The position numbers were made by a program, and so were the translations under genes. From an uncultured Paracoccaceae bacterium (GTDB lineage: Bacteria > Pseudomonadota > Alphaproteobacteria > Rhodobacterales > Rhodobacteraceae), in contig CANLPZ010000002.1 of NCBI GenBank assembly GCA_947493145.1, forward strand, positions 953,364-1,017,363: a DNA stretch of 64,000 nucleotides, read 5' to 3'. This document shows, piece by piece, positions 9,288-18,619 of the stretch. The notes beneath the pieces were generated by a model. It worked only from the letters and a program-made list of their open reading frames with translations, made no database searches and was not told where the DNA came from. Every line of letters begins with the position of its first letter. Position 1 is the stretch's first letter.

Positions 9288-10478
9288 TTACCCGTTTTTC
9301 AGGGCGTCAACACCGGGCAATGGTTTGCCTTCCATCCATTCAAGGAACGCGCCGCCCGCAGTCGAAATATAGGTAAAATCATCGGCAGCACCGGCTTGGT
9401 TTAGGGCTGCAACCGTGTCACCGCCACCAGCCACAGAAATCAATTGACCCGCCTTTGTCAGCTCTGCGGCCGCTTTTGCCGCCGTGTTGGTTGCGGTGTT
9501 GAACGGTTCGATTTCAAACGCGCCAAGCGGTCCGTTCCAGATCAGGGTTTTGAGAGAGGCAAATTCAGCCACAACCGCAGCGGCGGCATCGGAACCCGCG
9601 TCCAATACCATTTGATCAGCGTCCAACACCGTGTCGGCATCAAGGGCCATGTTTTCAAAAGCGGCGCCGGCCTTGAATTCTTTTGCGACGGCACCATCCG
9701 TTGGTAAAATAATCCGGCATCCTGCGGCCTCAGCTTTGGTCATGATGTCCTTGGCTGTCTCGAGGAAGTCTTCCTCAACCAAAGAGGCACCCAATTTTGC
9801 CCCCTGAGCCATCAAAAATGTGTTCGCCATTCCGCCCCCAATGATCAACACATCCAGTTTGGACACCAAGTTTTCGAGCAATGTGATCTTGGTCGACACT
9901 TTCGCTCCGCCAACAACCGCACCAACTGGGCGTTCTGGTGAACCAAGTGCGGATTCCAAGGCAGAAAGCTCTGCCTGCATCAAACGGCCGGCGCAGTTTG
10001 GTAACAGCTCGGCCACGCCCGTGGTTGATGCATGTGCGCGGTGGGCCGCTGAAAACGCGTCATTGCAAAAGATGTCCCCGAGGGAGGCAAGAAACCCAGC
10101 CATTTTCGGGTCATTGTCCGTTTCCATTTTGGTGAAACGTGTGTTTTCAATCAAGATAACTGCGTCGTCGGGCAGGGCGTCCAAAGCGTCGCGTGATGGT
10201 TTTTCAATAAATGTAACCGCGCGGCCCAGAACAGTTTCAAGCGTCGGGACAGTCACCCGCAAAGACATTTCAGGCACGTATTCGCCTTTTGGACGTCCAA
10301 AATGCGCAAGCATCACCGGCTTGCCGCCTTTTGCCAAAATATCGTCGATAGTTGGTTTGATCCGCTCAATACGGGTCGCATCGGTGACCTTACCATCCTC
10401 GACCGGCACGTTGATGTCGACGCGGGTCAAAACGATCTTTCCGTTCAAATCCATATCATCAAGTGTTTTCCAAGACAT
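9288..10478 (-). CDS. pgk: Phosphoglycerate kinase
   Basis: A 396-residue glycolytic and gluconeogenic enzyme transferring phosphate between 1,3-bisphosphoglycerate and ADP. The family N terminus [10 protein letters not shown], the substrate-binding [10 protein letters not shown] and the nucleotide-binding [10 protein letters not shown] and [11 protein letters not shown] motifs are intact. I chose the ATG at 10478 ([11 protein letters not shown], the usual family start) over an upstream in-frame codon at 10541; GGAG lies about 9 nt before it. A 17-bp palindrome at 10528-10544 sits in the divergent gap shared with the cyclophilin gene. Confidence 0.96.
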   Translation of the reverse strand: MSWKTLDDMDLNGKIVLTRVDINVPVEDGKVTDATRIERIKPTIDDILAKGGKPVMLAHFGRPKGEYVPEMSLRVTVPTLETVLGRAVTFIEKPSRDALDALPDDAVILIENTRFTKMETDNDPKMAGFLASLGDIFCNDAFSAAHRAHASTTGVAELLPNCAGRLMQAELSALESALGSPERPVGAVVGGAKVSTKITLLENLVSKLDVLIIGGGMANTFLMAQGAKLGASLVEEDFLETAKDIMTKAEAAGCRIILPTDGAVAKEFKAGAAFENMALDADTVLDADQMVLDAGSDAAAAVVAEFASLKTLIWNGPLGAFEIEPFNTATNTAAKAAAELTKAGQLISVAGGGDTVAALNQAGAADDFTYISTAGGAFLEWMEGKPLPGVDALKNG

Positions 10479-10527
10479 ATTCGTGCTCCAAATTACGCAT
10501 TTTCGGTGGTTTCCCGCCTTTAACACC

Positions 10528-10544
10528 CGATTGTGACACAATCG
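10528..10544. promoter_or_regulatory. Perfect 17-bp palindrome between pgk and the cyclophilin operon
   Basis: CGATTGTG-A-CACAATCG is an 8-bp inverted repeat around a single central base. It lies 50-66 bp upstream of pgk and 71-87 bp upstream of the divergent cyclophilin gene, a position suited to a regulator acting on one or both. No regulator can be named. Confidence 0.45.
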
Positions 10545-10614
10545 TCAACCGTCGGCTTGGCATTCGGGGGGGCAGAGCATAAGTTTTGCCGGAACTTTGA
10601 ATCAGGAGAGCCAA

Positions 10615-11121
10615 ATGGCCGAAATTAAAGACCCAGAAAACACTGTCATCATCGAGCTAAAAGACGGCAACGTCGTGATCGAATTGCTGCCAGATGTCGC
10701 GCCAAAGCATTGTGAGCGTATGAAAGAGCTGGCCCGCGCTGGCGAATACGACAACGTCGCGTTTCACCGTGTAATCGATGGTTTCATGGCACAAACAGGT
10801 GATGTGGCCAATGGCGATATGGAAGACAACTTTAACATCCGTATGGCGGGCACAGGCGGGTCAGACAAACCTGATCTTCCGGCAGAATTTTCAAAAATCC
10901 CGCACGCACGTGGATCAATTGGCGCGGCGCGGTCGCAAAACCCAGACTCAGCCAACAGCCAGTTTTTCATCAACTTCAAGGACAACGATTTTCTAAACGG
11001 TCAATATACCGTTTACGGTCAGGTTATCGAAGGTATGGAACATGTGGATGCGATCGTACGTGGTGAACCGCCGATGTATCCAGACCGTATGATCAGCGTA
11101 AAGGTAGCAGCAGATGCGTAA
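10615..11121 (+). CDS. ppiB: Peptidyl-prolyl cis-trans isomerase, cytosolic cyclophilin
   Basis: A 168-residue cyclophilin without signal peptide, catalysing proline isomerisation in the cytoplasm. Conserved blocks FHRVIDGFMAQTGD, AARSQNPDSANSQFFI and LNGQYTVYGQV form the active site. The ATG at 10615 (MAEIKDPEN) is preceded by CAGGAGAG; an upstream in-frame ATG at 10597 adds six residues but lacks this spacing. Its last 8 bp overlap a second cyclophilin gene that carries a signal peptide, so both are probably co-transcribed and coupled. Confidence 0.94.
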   Translation: MAEIKDPENTVIIELKDGNVVIELLPDVAPKHCERMKELARAGEYDNVAFHRVIDGFMAQTGDVANGDMEDNFNIRMAGTGGSDKPDLPAEFSKIPHARGSIGAARSQNPDSANSQFFINFKDNDFLNGQYTVYGQVIEGMEHVDAIVRGEPPMYPDRMISVKVAADA

Positions 11122-11665
11122 ACTAGCGGCAGTTTTGGCTTTGGTCGGCGCTCCGGCGTTTTCCAGTGGTCTTGAAATCACCATCGCAGGTGAGGGCGCA
11201 AATGGCGTTGTGAAAATTGATCTGTTGGAAGATGTCGCACCAAAACACGTCGAACAGATCACCGCTTTGGCCGCGGATGGCGCTTATGACAACGTGGTGT
11301 TCCACCGCGTGATCGATGGGTTCATGGCGCAGACGGGTGATGTCCAGTTTGGGAAATCCGACAGCGAATTGCTGGCGCGTGCGGGCACAGGTGGATCGGA
11401 TCGCCCAGATTTGCCAGCGGAATTCTCAGATGTGTCCTATGATCGTGGTATCGTTGGCATGGCGCGGTCGCAAAACCCGAACTCCGCCAACAGCCAGTTC
11501 TTTATTATGTTTGCGGATGGTCCATTTTTGAACGGTCAATACACCGTTATTGGTCGTGTGACTGAAGGGATGGACATCGTTGATGCGATCAAACGTGGCC
11601 ATCCACGTTCGGGCGCGATCGAAGGTGCTGCAGATGTAATGACATCAGTTGTCGTTACTGAATAA
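11114..11665 (+). CDS. Peptidyl-prolyl cis-trans isomerase, exported cyclophilin
   Basis: A 183-residue cyclophilin with an N-terminal signal peptide (MRKLAAVLALVGAPAFSSG), so it should act in the periplasm (E. coli PpiA-like role). The catalytic blocks FHRVIDGFMAQTGD and ARSQNPNSANSQFFI match the upstream cytosolic paralog closely, indicating a tandem duplication in which one copy gained or lost an export signal. Its start overlaps the upstream gene by 8 bp. A strong hairpin terminator follows 20 bp after the stop. Confidence 0.92.
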   Translation: MRKLAAVLALVGAPAFSSGLEITIAGEGANGVVKIDLLEDVAPKHVEQITALAADGAYDNVVFHRVIDGFMAQTGDVQFGKSDSELLARAGTGGSDRPDLPAEFSDVSYDRGIVGMARSQNPNSANSQFFIMFADGPFLNGQYTVIGRVTEGMDIVDAIKRGHPRSGAIEGAADVMTSVVVTE

Positions 11666-11684
11666 TCTTTTGAAAACAAAAAAC

Positions 11685-11720
11685 ACGCCGCCTGAATTCG
11701 TGTACTCGGGCGGCGTTTTT
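11685..11720. terminator. Terminator between cyclophilin operon and DsbA-family gene
   Basis: ACGCCGCC (11685-11692) pairs with GGCGGCGT (11709-11716), followed by TTTT on the plus strand. Upstream A-rich sequence (AAAACAAAAAAC) gives T-rich RNA on the minus strand, so it may serve both convergent genes. Confidence 0.75.
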
Positions 11721-11735
11721 GTGTCTGGACATAAG

Positions 11736-12374
11736 TTACGTTTCGATAATTTTTTCAACGGCTTCGACAAAAGCCGCCGGATCGTAGGTCGATGGGATCG
11801 ACCCCAATATCTTATTTTCTGAAGTCGCAATGAAAATGGTCGGGTATCCACTTGGGCCTAAGCGTTGACAGGCAGAATAGGCCGCGGCGATATCTGGGTC
11901 ATTCAACGTCGCGTTTTCAATTTTATCCGTGTCGAGCGGCGGTATGCCCAATTCGGTGCACAGTTGGTTATAGGTCGCAGGCGCGTTTAAATCGGCACCT
12001 GTTTCGTAATGAACCTCTTGTATGCGGTGTGCGAATTCTAACGTTTTCTCAGGCGCAATTTTTTGGACTTGCAACACCGCGTGGCTTGGCCGTTCAGAGG
12101 CGGCGTCAATGACGCAATCTTGGGCAATAAAGGCGTGAAAAGCTTCGCTCGGCTTGCGCCCTGTGACCTGTTCCAAATGGACCTCGGCGCGTCGGATATG
12201 ACCAATCAGCGACGCATAGGGCCGCGCGGGTGTTCCCGTGAACAGCCCTCCTGGTAAGACGTCGATTGGGACGTCTGGGTGCGCCTTAGTAAATGCGCGT
12301 AATGCGGGGATCAGCCCATAACACCAACCGCACAAAGGATCATACGCGTAGATGAGTTTGAAATTTGATGACAT
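11736..12374 (-). CDS. DsbA-family (thioredoxin-fold) protein
   Basis: A 212-residue protein with the thioredoxin-like CxxC motif C15-G-W-C18 (YDPLCGWCYG) and a DsbA-type helical insertion (FHAFIAQDCVIDAASERPSHA). The cis-Pro region GPSGYPTIFIA is near the C terminus. There is no signal peptide, so it is probably a cytosolic oxidoreductase of the FrnE/2-hydroxychromene-isomerase-like branch rather than periplasmic DsbA. It is divergent from an HxlR regulator 113 bp away. HxlR proteins often sense thiol-reactive or redox stress and control an adjacent gene, so control of this gene is plausible. The substrate is unknown. Confidence 0.85.
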   Translation of the reverse strand: MSSNFKLIYAYDPLCGWCYGLIPALRAFTKAHPDVPIDVLPGGLFTGTPARPYASLIGHIRRAEVHLEQVTGRKPSEAFHAFIAQDCVIDAASERPSHAVLQVQKIAPEKTLEFAHRIQEVHYETGADLNAPATYNQLCTELGIPPLDTDKIENATLNDPDIAAAYSACQRLGPSGYPTIFIATSENKILGSIPSTYDPAAFVEAVEKIIET

Positions 12375-12487
12375 CGTTTCCCTGCTTCTTATGTCTGTGT
12401 AGATTTGCGTCAGGTAGCAACCGATGAATTTGCAGTCTAGATGCGGTTTTGTATGTTACTTCCTTAGATGTTAGTGAAAGGTGCGAC

Positions 12488-12820
12488 ATGGATTCTGTGC
12501 AAAAGCCGGAAACAAAAGCAACAATTTGTCCGGTCGAACAAACTGTGTCCCTCATCGGGGGCAAATGGAAACCTTATGTTCTGTTCAATCTCGTGGATGG
12601 GCCGAAACGGTTTTCTGAGCTTCAACGCCAAATCCCAGACGTGTCTGACCGCATGCTGACCCGCGCACTGCGGGAATTGGAGGCCGATCATTTGATTAGC
12701 CGCGACGTCATCGCACAAGTGCCCGTCAAAGTGATCTATGCCTTAACCGCGGATGGCCAAAGCTTGGTTCCGATCCTTGAGACGATGGTGGAATGGACCA
12801 AACGCCGCCTATCGCGCTAA
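12488..12820 (+). CDS. HxlR-family winged-helix transcriptional regulator
   Basis: A 110-residue regulator (MDSVQKPETKATICPVEQTV...). The HxlR domain shows the typical LIGGKWKPYVLFNL helix and the SDRMLTRALRELEADHLISR recognition/wing region. A Cys is present near the N terminus (TICPVE), in the position that redox-sensing HxlR members (HypR, YodB) use. I prefer ATG 12488 with a GAAAGG-type ribosome site over an upstream in-frame codon at 12449. Divergent from the DsbA-family gene, its likely target together with itself. Confidence 0.88.
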   Translation: MDSVQKPETKATICPVEQTVSLIGGKWKPYVLFNLVDGPKRFSELQRQIPDVSDRMLTRALRELEADHLISRDVIAQVPVKVIYALTADGQSLVPILETMVEWTKRRLSR

Positions 12821-12906
12821 ATCGCAGGTTTTCACATTGCTGCGAGGTCTCTAGGCGTGTGGGCGTTCCTCTGTCAAATTATGCTGAGGAAAAGGAGGCG
12901 CACCAT

Positions 12907-13872
12907 ATGCGTATCACGACATTTATAGCGGCCGCAGCCGTTGGGTTGATGGGGCAAATTGCTGCTGCAGACCCAAATTTTTGGAAACATGAATGGCCGA
13001 ACACTGATTTTTCAAAGACGTCCATTTCGAACTGGGTGGAAATCCTGTCGGGCGGCCCCCCGAAAGATGGTATTCCGGCACTGGATGATCCGCAATTCAT
13101 TCGCGTTGCCGAAGAAGATCGCATTGGCCCGCGCGAACCTGTGATTGCTGTTGAAATCGACGGTGCGGAGCCACGGGCTTATCCGATCCGATATTTGACG
13201 TGGCATGAGATTGTGAATGACACGGTCGGCGATGTGCCGATCGCGGTGACGTTTTGTCCGCTGTGTAATTCTGGGATCACCTTTGATCGGCGAGTCAACG
13301 GGCAGGTGCTGAGCTTTGGCGTGTCTGGAAAGCTGCGCAATTCAGATATGGTTATGTATGATCGCGAAACCGAAAGCTGGTGGCAACAGGCCATCGGGAC
13401 CGCAATTGTCGGGGACCTGAACGGCCAAGAGTTAACGCAATTGCCCACTTGGATGGAAAGTTGGGCAGAATTTTCGGCGCGCAATCCGGACGGGTTGGTG
13501 ATGGCACAGCCGAATTTCGGACGGCGTTATGGGTCGAACCCGTACCAAAGCTATGACAGTTCGGCGCGACCGTTTTTGTTTTCGGGCGAATTGCCACCGC
13601 ATGACATTCCGGCCTTGGCCCGTGTTGTACGTATCGGCGATGCCGCATGGCCGGTTTCGCGTGTGCGTGAGGCTGGAAGCGTGTCGGAAAACGGCGTGAC
13701 GATCACATGGGAAGAGGGGCAGGCCTCTGCGCTTGATGGGCGTTCGATTGCGAATTCCAAAGAGGTCGGAACGATCCGTGTGCGTGACACCAATGGCAAA
13801 GACGTGCCACATGATGTGATGTTTGCCTTTGCGTTTCACGCGTTCTGGCCCAATGGCGATTGGAAGCTGTAG
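12907..13872 (+). CDS. DUF3179 exported protein
   Basis: A 321-residue secreted protein of unknown biochemical function. The ATG at 12907 follows AGGAGG and opens a clear signal peptide (MRITTFIAAAAVGLMGQIAAA). The DUF3179 signature VTFCPLCNSG is present, with conserved FGVSGKLRNSDMVMYDRETES and a WWQQ motif. The two Cys of CPLC may bind metal or form a disulfide. It starts 86 bp after the HxlR gene on the same strand and could be part of that regulon. Family membership is clear; function is not. Confidence 0.88.
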   Translation: MRITTFIAAAAVGLMGQIAAADPNFWKHEWPNTDFSKTSISNWVEILSGGPPKDGIPALDDPQFIRVAEEDRIGPREPVIAVEIDGAEPRAYPIRYLTWHEIVNDTVGDVPIAVTFCPLCNSGITFDRRVNGQVLSFGVSGKLRNSDMVMYDRETESWWQQAIGTAIVGDLNGQELTQLPTWMESWAEFSARNPDGLVMAQPNFGRRYGSNPYQSYDSSARPFLFSGELPPHDIPALARVVRIGDAAWPVSRVREAGSVSENGVTITWEEGQASALDGRSIANSKEVGTIRVRDTNGKDVPHDVMFAFAFHAFWPNGDWKL

Positions 13873-13880
13873 AAAAATTG

Positions 13881-13900
13881 TGTCCGGCTGTGGCCGGACA
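13881..13900. terminator. Stem-loop after the DUF3179 gene
   Basis: TGTCCGGC/GCCGGACA forms an 8-bp perfect stem with a TGTG loop, starting 8 bp after the stop. No T-tract follows on the plus strand; on the minus strand CAATTTTTCT follows, so it could also end read-through from tyrS. Confidence 0.45.
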
Positions 13901-13983
13901 AGAGCGCGACAGGGCTGGCTCAAATGATCCTGCCCTGTCTATTTTGTGCTCCGCACAGGGGATATTTAGCCCAATTGGAAGGG

Positions 13984-15234
13984 CTATTTGAGTTCCACGA
14001 GGGCGTGGCGTTTTTTACCCGCTGAGAGTTTGATCGGGCTTGAAAGCGCGCCTGTGTCGATCATCAAACCTGGTGTTGTGACAGGTTCGTCGTCAAGTTT
14101 GGCCCCGTTTTCGGCGATGAGGCGTTTGGCTTCTTTGCCGGTTTTTACCAGCCCTGCGCGAACGAACAGTTGGCCGATGGAGATGCCATCGCCGATGTCG
14201 TCGGATGTCAGGGTGAGCGTGGGGAGATCATCGCCCACGCCGCCTTTTTCAAACACATCCTTGGCGGTTTGGGCCGCGGCCTCTGCTGCGGCGCGGCCGT
14301 GGAGAAGGGCGGTGACTTCGTTGGCGAGAATGATCTTGCCTTCGTTGATTTCAGAGCCTTGCAGCGCGCCGATACGGTCACATTCGTCCACGGGCAGTTC
14401 GGTGTAGAGTTTCAAAAACCGGCCCACATCGGCATCTGTGGAGTTGCGCCAGAACTGCCAGAATTCATAAGGTGACAGCATATCGGCGTTCAACCACACG
14501 GCGCCGGATTGGGATTTTCCCATCTTTTTACCGTCAGATGTGGTCAACAGCGGCGAGGTGAGACCAAAGATTTGGTTATCAAGCACGCGGCGTGTCAGGT
14601 CGATACCATTCACGATATTGCCCCATTGGTCAGACCCACCCATTTGCAACAGACAGCCGTAGCGGCGGTTGAGTTCCAAGAAATCATAGGCCTGCAGGAT
14701 CATGTAGTTGAATTCGAGGAAAGACAGGGATTGTTCGCGATCAAGGCGCGATTTCACACTTTCAAAGGCCAACATGCGGTTGACGCTGAAATGGCGGCCA
14801 ATGTCGCGCAAGAAATCGAGGTAATTCAACCCGTCGAGCCATTCGGCGTTGTTGATCATTAACGCGTCCGTTGGTCCGTCGCCATAGGTCACGTAAGAGG
14901 CAAAGACCTGTTTGATGCCAGCGATATTGCTGTCAATCTGATCTGGCGTCAGCAAGGGGCGCTCGTCGGCGCGAAACGACGGGTCGCCGACTTTTGTCGT
15001 GCCACCGCCCATCAGGGTGATGGGTTTATGTCCGGTCTTTTGCAACCAGCGCAGCATCATGATTTGGATCAAGGACCCCACATGCAATGATTTGGCCGTC
15101 GCATCAAAACCGATATAGGCGGGAACCGTGCCTTTGACCATTGCCTCGTCCAGACCTTGATAGTCTGTGCAATCCGCCAGATAGCCGCGTTCCATCATAA
15201 CGGCGATAAAGTCGGATTTCGGATGATAGGTCAT
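13984..15234 (-). CDS. tyrS: Tyrosyl-tRNA synthetase
   Basis: A 416-residue class I aminoacyl-tRNA synthetase charging tRNA-Tyr. The HIGH-type motif appears as [10 protein letters not shown], the KMSKS-type motif as [10 protein letters not shown], and a C-terminal S4-like RNA-binding domain follows (from about residue 345, [22 protein letters not shown]). I chose ATG 15234 (MTYHPKSDF) with AGGGGC upstream rather than the in-frame codon at 15264. Divergent from anmK, with only 62 bp between the starts. A complete, standard-length enzyme. Confidence 0.96.
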   Translation of the reverse strand: MTYHPKSDFIAVMMERGYLADCTDYQGLDEAMVKGTVPAYIGFDATAKSLHVGSLIQIMMLRWLQKTGHKPITLMGGGTTKVGDPSFRADERPLLTPDQIDSNIAGIKQVFASYVTYGDGPTDALMINNAEWLDGLNYLDFLRDIGRHFSVNRMLAFESVKSRLDREQSLSFLEFNYMILQAYDFLELNRRYGCLLQMGGSDQWGNIVNGIDLTRRVLDNQIFGLTSPLLTTSDGKKMGKSQSGAVWLNADMLSPYEFWQFWRNSTDADVGRFLKLYTELPVDECDRIGALQGSEINEGKIILANEVTALLHGRAAAEAAAQTAKDVFEKGGVGDDLPTLTLTSDDIGDGISIGQLFVRAGLVKTGKEAKRLIAENGAKLDDEPVTTPGLMIDTGALSSPIKLSAGKKRHALVELK

Positions 15235-15296
15235 GGGCTTGCCCCTTTGTTGTTTGCAAGGCATCTATAGGACGCAATTTGGCAAAGGAAAAGTCC

Positions 15297-16397
15297 ATGT
15301 TGAAAGAGGATCGCGTTACCGCCTTGGGCGCAATGTCAGGCACATCGTTAGATGGGGTCGATGCGGCTGTGATTGAAACCGATGGCGAGACGATTTTTGA
15401 TTTCGGACCAACTGCGTTTTTGGCCTATACCGCGCAGGAACAAACGGTTCTGCGATCGGTCATGGGTGAGTGGTCAAGCACGCGTGTCGCCGCGGCCGCG
15501 GAGGTGGTGGAAACCGCCCATGCGCGTGTGTTGAGCCGGTTTGAAAACGTTGATTTGATTGGGTTTCACGGTCAAACTGTGGCCCATGATCCCGACAACA
15601 GGCGGACACATCAAATCGGTCACGGGCAAGTGTTGGCAGAAGTTTTGCAACGCCCCGTGGTGTGGGACTTTCGATCTGCAGATGTAAAACTGGGCGGGCA
15701 AGGTGCGCCACTTGCGCCGTTTTATCATTTTGCCTTGGCAAAATATTTGAAACTTGATGCGCCGGTTGCACTCTTAAACCTCGGTGGCGTTGGGAATGTT
15801 ACGTTTGTCGATCCGCGAAAAGCCAACCCAACGGATGACGGTGCATTGCTTGCCTTTGACACAGGGCCTGCCAATGCGCCGATCAATGATTTGATGATGC
15901 GGCATTTCGATGTGGCCTTTGATCGTGATGGTGCGATCGCACGCACAGGTAGCGTCGATGCGGAAACCATTCAAATGCTGTTGCGCGACCCATATTTTGC
16001 GCGCGTTCCACCGAAATCACTGGATCGCAATGCATTTGATCCGTTTTTACAACGATTGGCCGATTTGCCGTCGACAGACGCCATTGCCACGGCGACACGG
16101 GCCTGTGTCGCCGCCGTTGTCAACGCTGTCGCGTTTTTCCCGCAGCCGGTTGAACAGATTTTGGCCTGTGGGGGGGGGCGAAAAAACGCAACGGTGATGG
16201 AGGGGCTGGCAGACGGCGTGACCTGCCCCGTGGCTCCGGTCGACGACGTCGGATTGAACGGTGACATGCTGGAAGCGCAGGCCTTTGCCTTTCTTGCTGT
16301 GCGGGTTGCAAAAGGGTGGCCAACATCGTGTCCGACAACGACAGCAGTTTCTGCGGCTGTTGGGGGCGGGACGGTGAGCCGACCAAGCGCGACTTAG
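15297..16397 (+). CDS. anmK: Anhydro-N-acetylmuramic acid kinase
   Basis: A 366-residue kinase that converts recycled 1,6-anhydro-MurNAc to MurNAc-6-phosphate in cell-wall recycling. The phosphate-binding motif GAMSGTSLDGVDAA is at the N terminus, with GFHGQTVAHDP and LNLGGVGNVTFV in the body. The C-terminal ACGGGRKNATVMEGL matches the family. ATG 15297 has AAAGGA upstream; an in-frame TTG at 15279 is less likely. Its last 4 bp overlap the end of the convergent cupin gene. Confidence 0.93.
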   Translation: MLKEDRVTALGAMSGTSLDGVDAAVIETDGETIFDFGPTAFLAYTAQEQTVLRSVMGEWSSTRVAAAAEVVETAHARVLSRFENVDLIGFHGQTVAHDPDNRRTHQIGHGQVLAEVLQRPVVWDFRSADVKLGGQGAPLAPFYHFALAKYLKLDAPVALLNLGGVGNVTFVDPRKANPTDDGALLAFDTGPANAPINDLMMRHFDVAFDRDGAIARTGSVDAETIQMLLRDPYFARVPPKSLDRNAFDPFLQRLADLPSTDAIATATRACVAAVVNAVAFFPQPVEQILACGGGRKNATVMEGLADGVTCPVAPVDDVGLNGDMLEAQAFAFLAVRVAKGWPTSCPTTTAVSAAVGGGTVSRPSAT

Positions 16398-16819
16398 TCA
16401 ATGGGGATGTCAAATCCTGCATCTGCCAAGGTAAAGCCGTCAAAGTGAAACGCGGGCGAAACGGTGCAGCCGACCAATGTGTAATCGCCCAACGACTGGG
16501 CAGATTGCCAATGGTATTTCGGAACGATGATTTGTGGCGATTGCCCGTCTAACACATCGGGGCCAAGGATGTGGCGTTTGGCCGGTCCTTCGTCGGTGGC
16601 TGACAGGCAAAGCGCGAGGGGAGCGCCTGCGTAGAAATGCCAAATCTCAGTCGCATCCACATGGTGCCAATGCGATTTCTGTCCCTGTTTGAGCAGATAA
16701 AAAATGGATGTACCGGACGGACGTCCGTTGCCTGAGCGGTCAATCCAAGTTTGTTTGTAATAGCCGCCTTCGGGATGTGGGATCAGTTGCAATTTGTCGA
16801 TCAGCGCATCGGCGGTCAT
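16394..16819 (-). CDS. Cupin of the DUF985 family
   Basis: A 141-residue single-domain cupin (LIPHPEGGYYKQTW at the N terminus, SHWHHVDATEIWHFYAGAPL in the core). The WHHVDATE segment provides the likely metal-binding His residues of a beta-barrel fold. DUF985 proteins have no established universal reaction. It is complete, convergent with anmK (4-bp overlap), and separated from the downstream histidine kinase on its own strand by an opposite reading order, so no operon partner is evident. Confidence 0.85.
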   Translation of the reverse strand: MTADALIDKLQLIPHPEGGYYKQTWIDRSGNGRPSGTSIFYLLKQGQKSHWHHVDATEIWHFYAGAPLALCLSATDEGPAKRHILGPDVLDGQSPQIIVPKYHWQSAQSLGDYTLVGCTVSPAFHFDGFTLADAGFDIPID

Positions 16820-16844
16820 AGCTGGGCCTTTGTCTTGGTATCTG

Positions 16845-18227
16845 TCAGTTTGGCGCGCTGGTGTTTACCATATTGTCAGAGGTGATCGGAAGGTAAATTA
16901 AAACCGATGCACCGCGAGTTTTGCGGTTTCGAATTTCCAATCCGCCGCCGGATTGTTCGCAAAACCCCTTTGCCATCGACAACCCAAGACCGCTGCCTTC
17001 GCCAACAGGTTTTGTTGTGAAAAACGGTTCGGTGACCCGATTTAGATTGTCTATGGGGATGCCTTTGCCTGTGTCATTGATTTGGATCCGGCAATATTCC
17101 TGTGGGGCAAGCTGATGCCCATCGCGCAGGCGATGGCTGCTGCGAAAACGGGCAAAACGCAGCGAAATAGAAATTTTGCCTCCATCGGGCATGGCGTCGC
17201 TTGCATTCATGAATAAGTTTAACAAAGCGGTTTCAAATTGAACCTTATCAACTGTGATTTTAAAATCCCTTTGCGACGGCTGTATGACCCAATTGATATT
17301 TCTTGGAAGAACCAATTCGGACATTGTTAGTAATGTGTTCAAAAACGCGTTCACTTCGAATGTTTCTTTGTGATGCGCGGCTTTACGAGAAAACGCCAAT
17401 AGCTGTGAAACCAATTTCGCGGCACGGATTGATGCGGCATGCGCTTCGTTGATCAGATCCTTTTTCTCGTGCGGATCTTCGATCATCTCGGCAAGCTCTA
17501 AGTTGCCTTGAATAACTGTAAGGAGGTTGTTGAAATCATGTGCAATGCCGCCCGTCAGGTTGCCCACGGCTTCCATTTTGAGCGACTGCGCCTGCGTTCG
17601 CCGAAGGGAGCGGATTTGACCACCGAGCGATTGTTGAGATTTCAAAGCTTGATAGTAATAAAAAACAATAAAGAAAGAGCAGAGGACAACAAAGAAAATT
17701 GCAACAACATTGTCCAATGTGTTTACAAAAATGAAAGTCTGCGCCGCTACGGCCACCGAAATATGGCTTATGTCGATATATAACAGTTCGCGCGGAAGGT
17801 TTTGCCGCCATAGGCATTTGATCCCAAGACCAACAACCGCGCAAACAGCGACATAATTTAAAATCGGATCGTCCACGGTCATCAAATAAATTGGGACGCT
17901 GATAAAGATATAACAGCCCAACGTGTAGATGGCTAAGGCCGTTGGATATAAATTGCTGCTGCGCCACGATTTGGAGCTAAACAAAGCTTTGGTGGCAATG
18001 TAATCTTTCACTGCGATGGTCGCGGGCCAAAGCAGGAGGTAATAGTTTCCCAAATACATCGACAAAAACAGCGCGCTCGTATGGAATGTAAAAATTCGCG
18101 TATAGCGTTCTGTTTTGGCGCCATATTCAGCCATCAGAAACATATATAGTTTCTCGCGATTGTCTGATTCAGAACGCGAAAACGGTTCCTGTTCGTCTTC
18201 TTCGCTGGTGTCTGAAAGCCGAGCCAA
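16845..18227 (-). CDS. Membrane sensor histidine kinase, orphan
   Basis: A 460-residue kinase. The N-terminal half (about 45-200) holds five or six hydrophobic helices. The HisKA box GGIAHDFNNLL (phospho-acceptor His) lies near residue 225-235. The ATPase domain shows N-box NLFMNASDAMP, G1 DTGKGIPIDN and G2 GEGSGLGLSM. There is no PAS, HAMP or receiver domain, and no response regulator gene next to it, so its partner must be elsewhere. The HDFNNLL form is typical of alphaproteobacterial kinases related to the CckA group. The sensed signal is unknown. The gap upstream contains a divergent candidate RNA. Confidence 0.9.
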   Translation of the reverse strand: MARLSDTSEEDEQEPFSRSESDNREKLYMFLMAEYGAKTERYTRIFTFHTSALFLSMYLGNYYLLLWPATIAVKDYIATKALFSSKSWRSSNLYPTALAIYTLGCYIFISVPIYLMTVDDPILNYVAVCAVVGLGIKCLWRQNLPRELLYIDISHISVAVAAQTFIFVNTLDNVVAIFFVVLCSFFIVFYYYQALKSQQSLGGQIRSLRRTQAQSLKMEAVGNLTGGIAHDFNNLLTVIQGNLELAEMIEDPHEKKDLINEAHAASIRAAKLVSQLLAFSRKAAHHKETFEVNAFLNTLLTMSELVLPRNINWVIQPSQRDFKITVDKVQFETALLNLFMNASDAMPDGGKISISLRFARFRSSHRLRDGHQLAPQEYCRIQINDTGKGIPIDNLNRVTEPFFTTKPVGEGSGLGLSMAKGFCEQSGGGLEIRNRKTRGASVLIYLPITSDNMVNTSAPN

Positions 18228-18467
18228 GACCTGTTCCCATTAACAACTTACAAGTGATAATTTCGGCCACCATTATGATTTTGTCTAAGCTGCGCAACCC
18301 TTATGTAGGGGGAACTTTTGCTCCCAGAAATGGGCTGGGCGCTATGTATTTGATATTTTACAAAATTTGCGTGCAAGTCGCCTTTAAAGTGTGTTAACTT
18401 TAGTAAATTTTAACGGTCGTCAATTTCCAAAGAATATAAATTTGTGTCAATTATAACTGTAAATTCG

Positions 18468-18619
18468 ATTTTCTGCGTTTTATTTTGCAGAAAATTTTGG
18501 GTTTCAACCGCATTGGAAACTGGGCACCGCGCAAGGAAATTGTGGGGGTCATCTTGTTATTGGTGCCTATGTTGCGTGCCCCACAATGAGAAGCCCGCGC
18601 AAAATGCGCGGGCTTTTTT
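18468..18619 (+). ncRNA. Candidate small RNA with terminator, between kinase and eno
   Basis: The 414-bp gap 18228-18641 holds no convincing gene but three successive inverted repeats: ATTTTCTGC/GCAGAAAAT (18468-18495), ATTGTGGGG/CCCCACAAT (18539-18587), and AAGCCCGCGCA/TGCGCGGGCTT (18591-18615). The third is followed by TTTT on the plus strand. On the minus strand no T-tract follows, so the hairpin is better explained as the 3' end of a plus-strand transcript than as the eno terminator. The 5' end is not defined; AT-rich sequence at about 18395-18465 could hold the promoter. No known RNA family was recognised. Confidence 0.4.
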
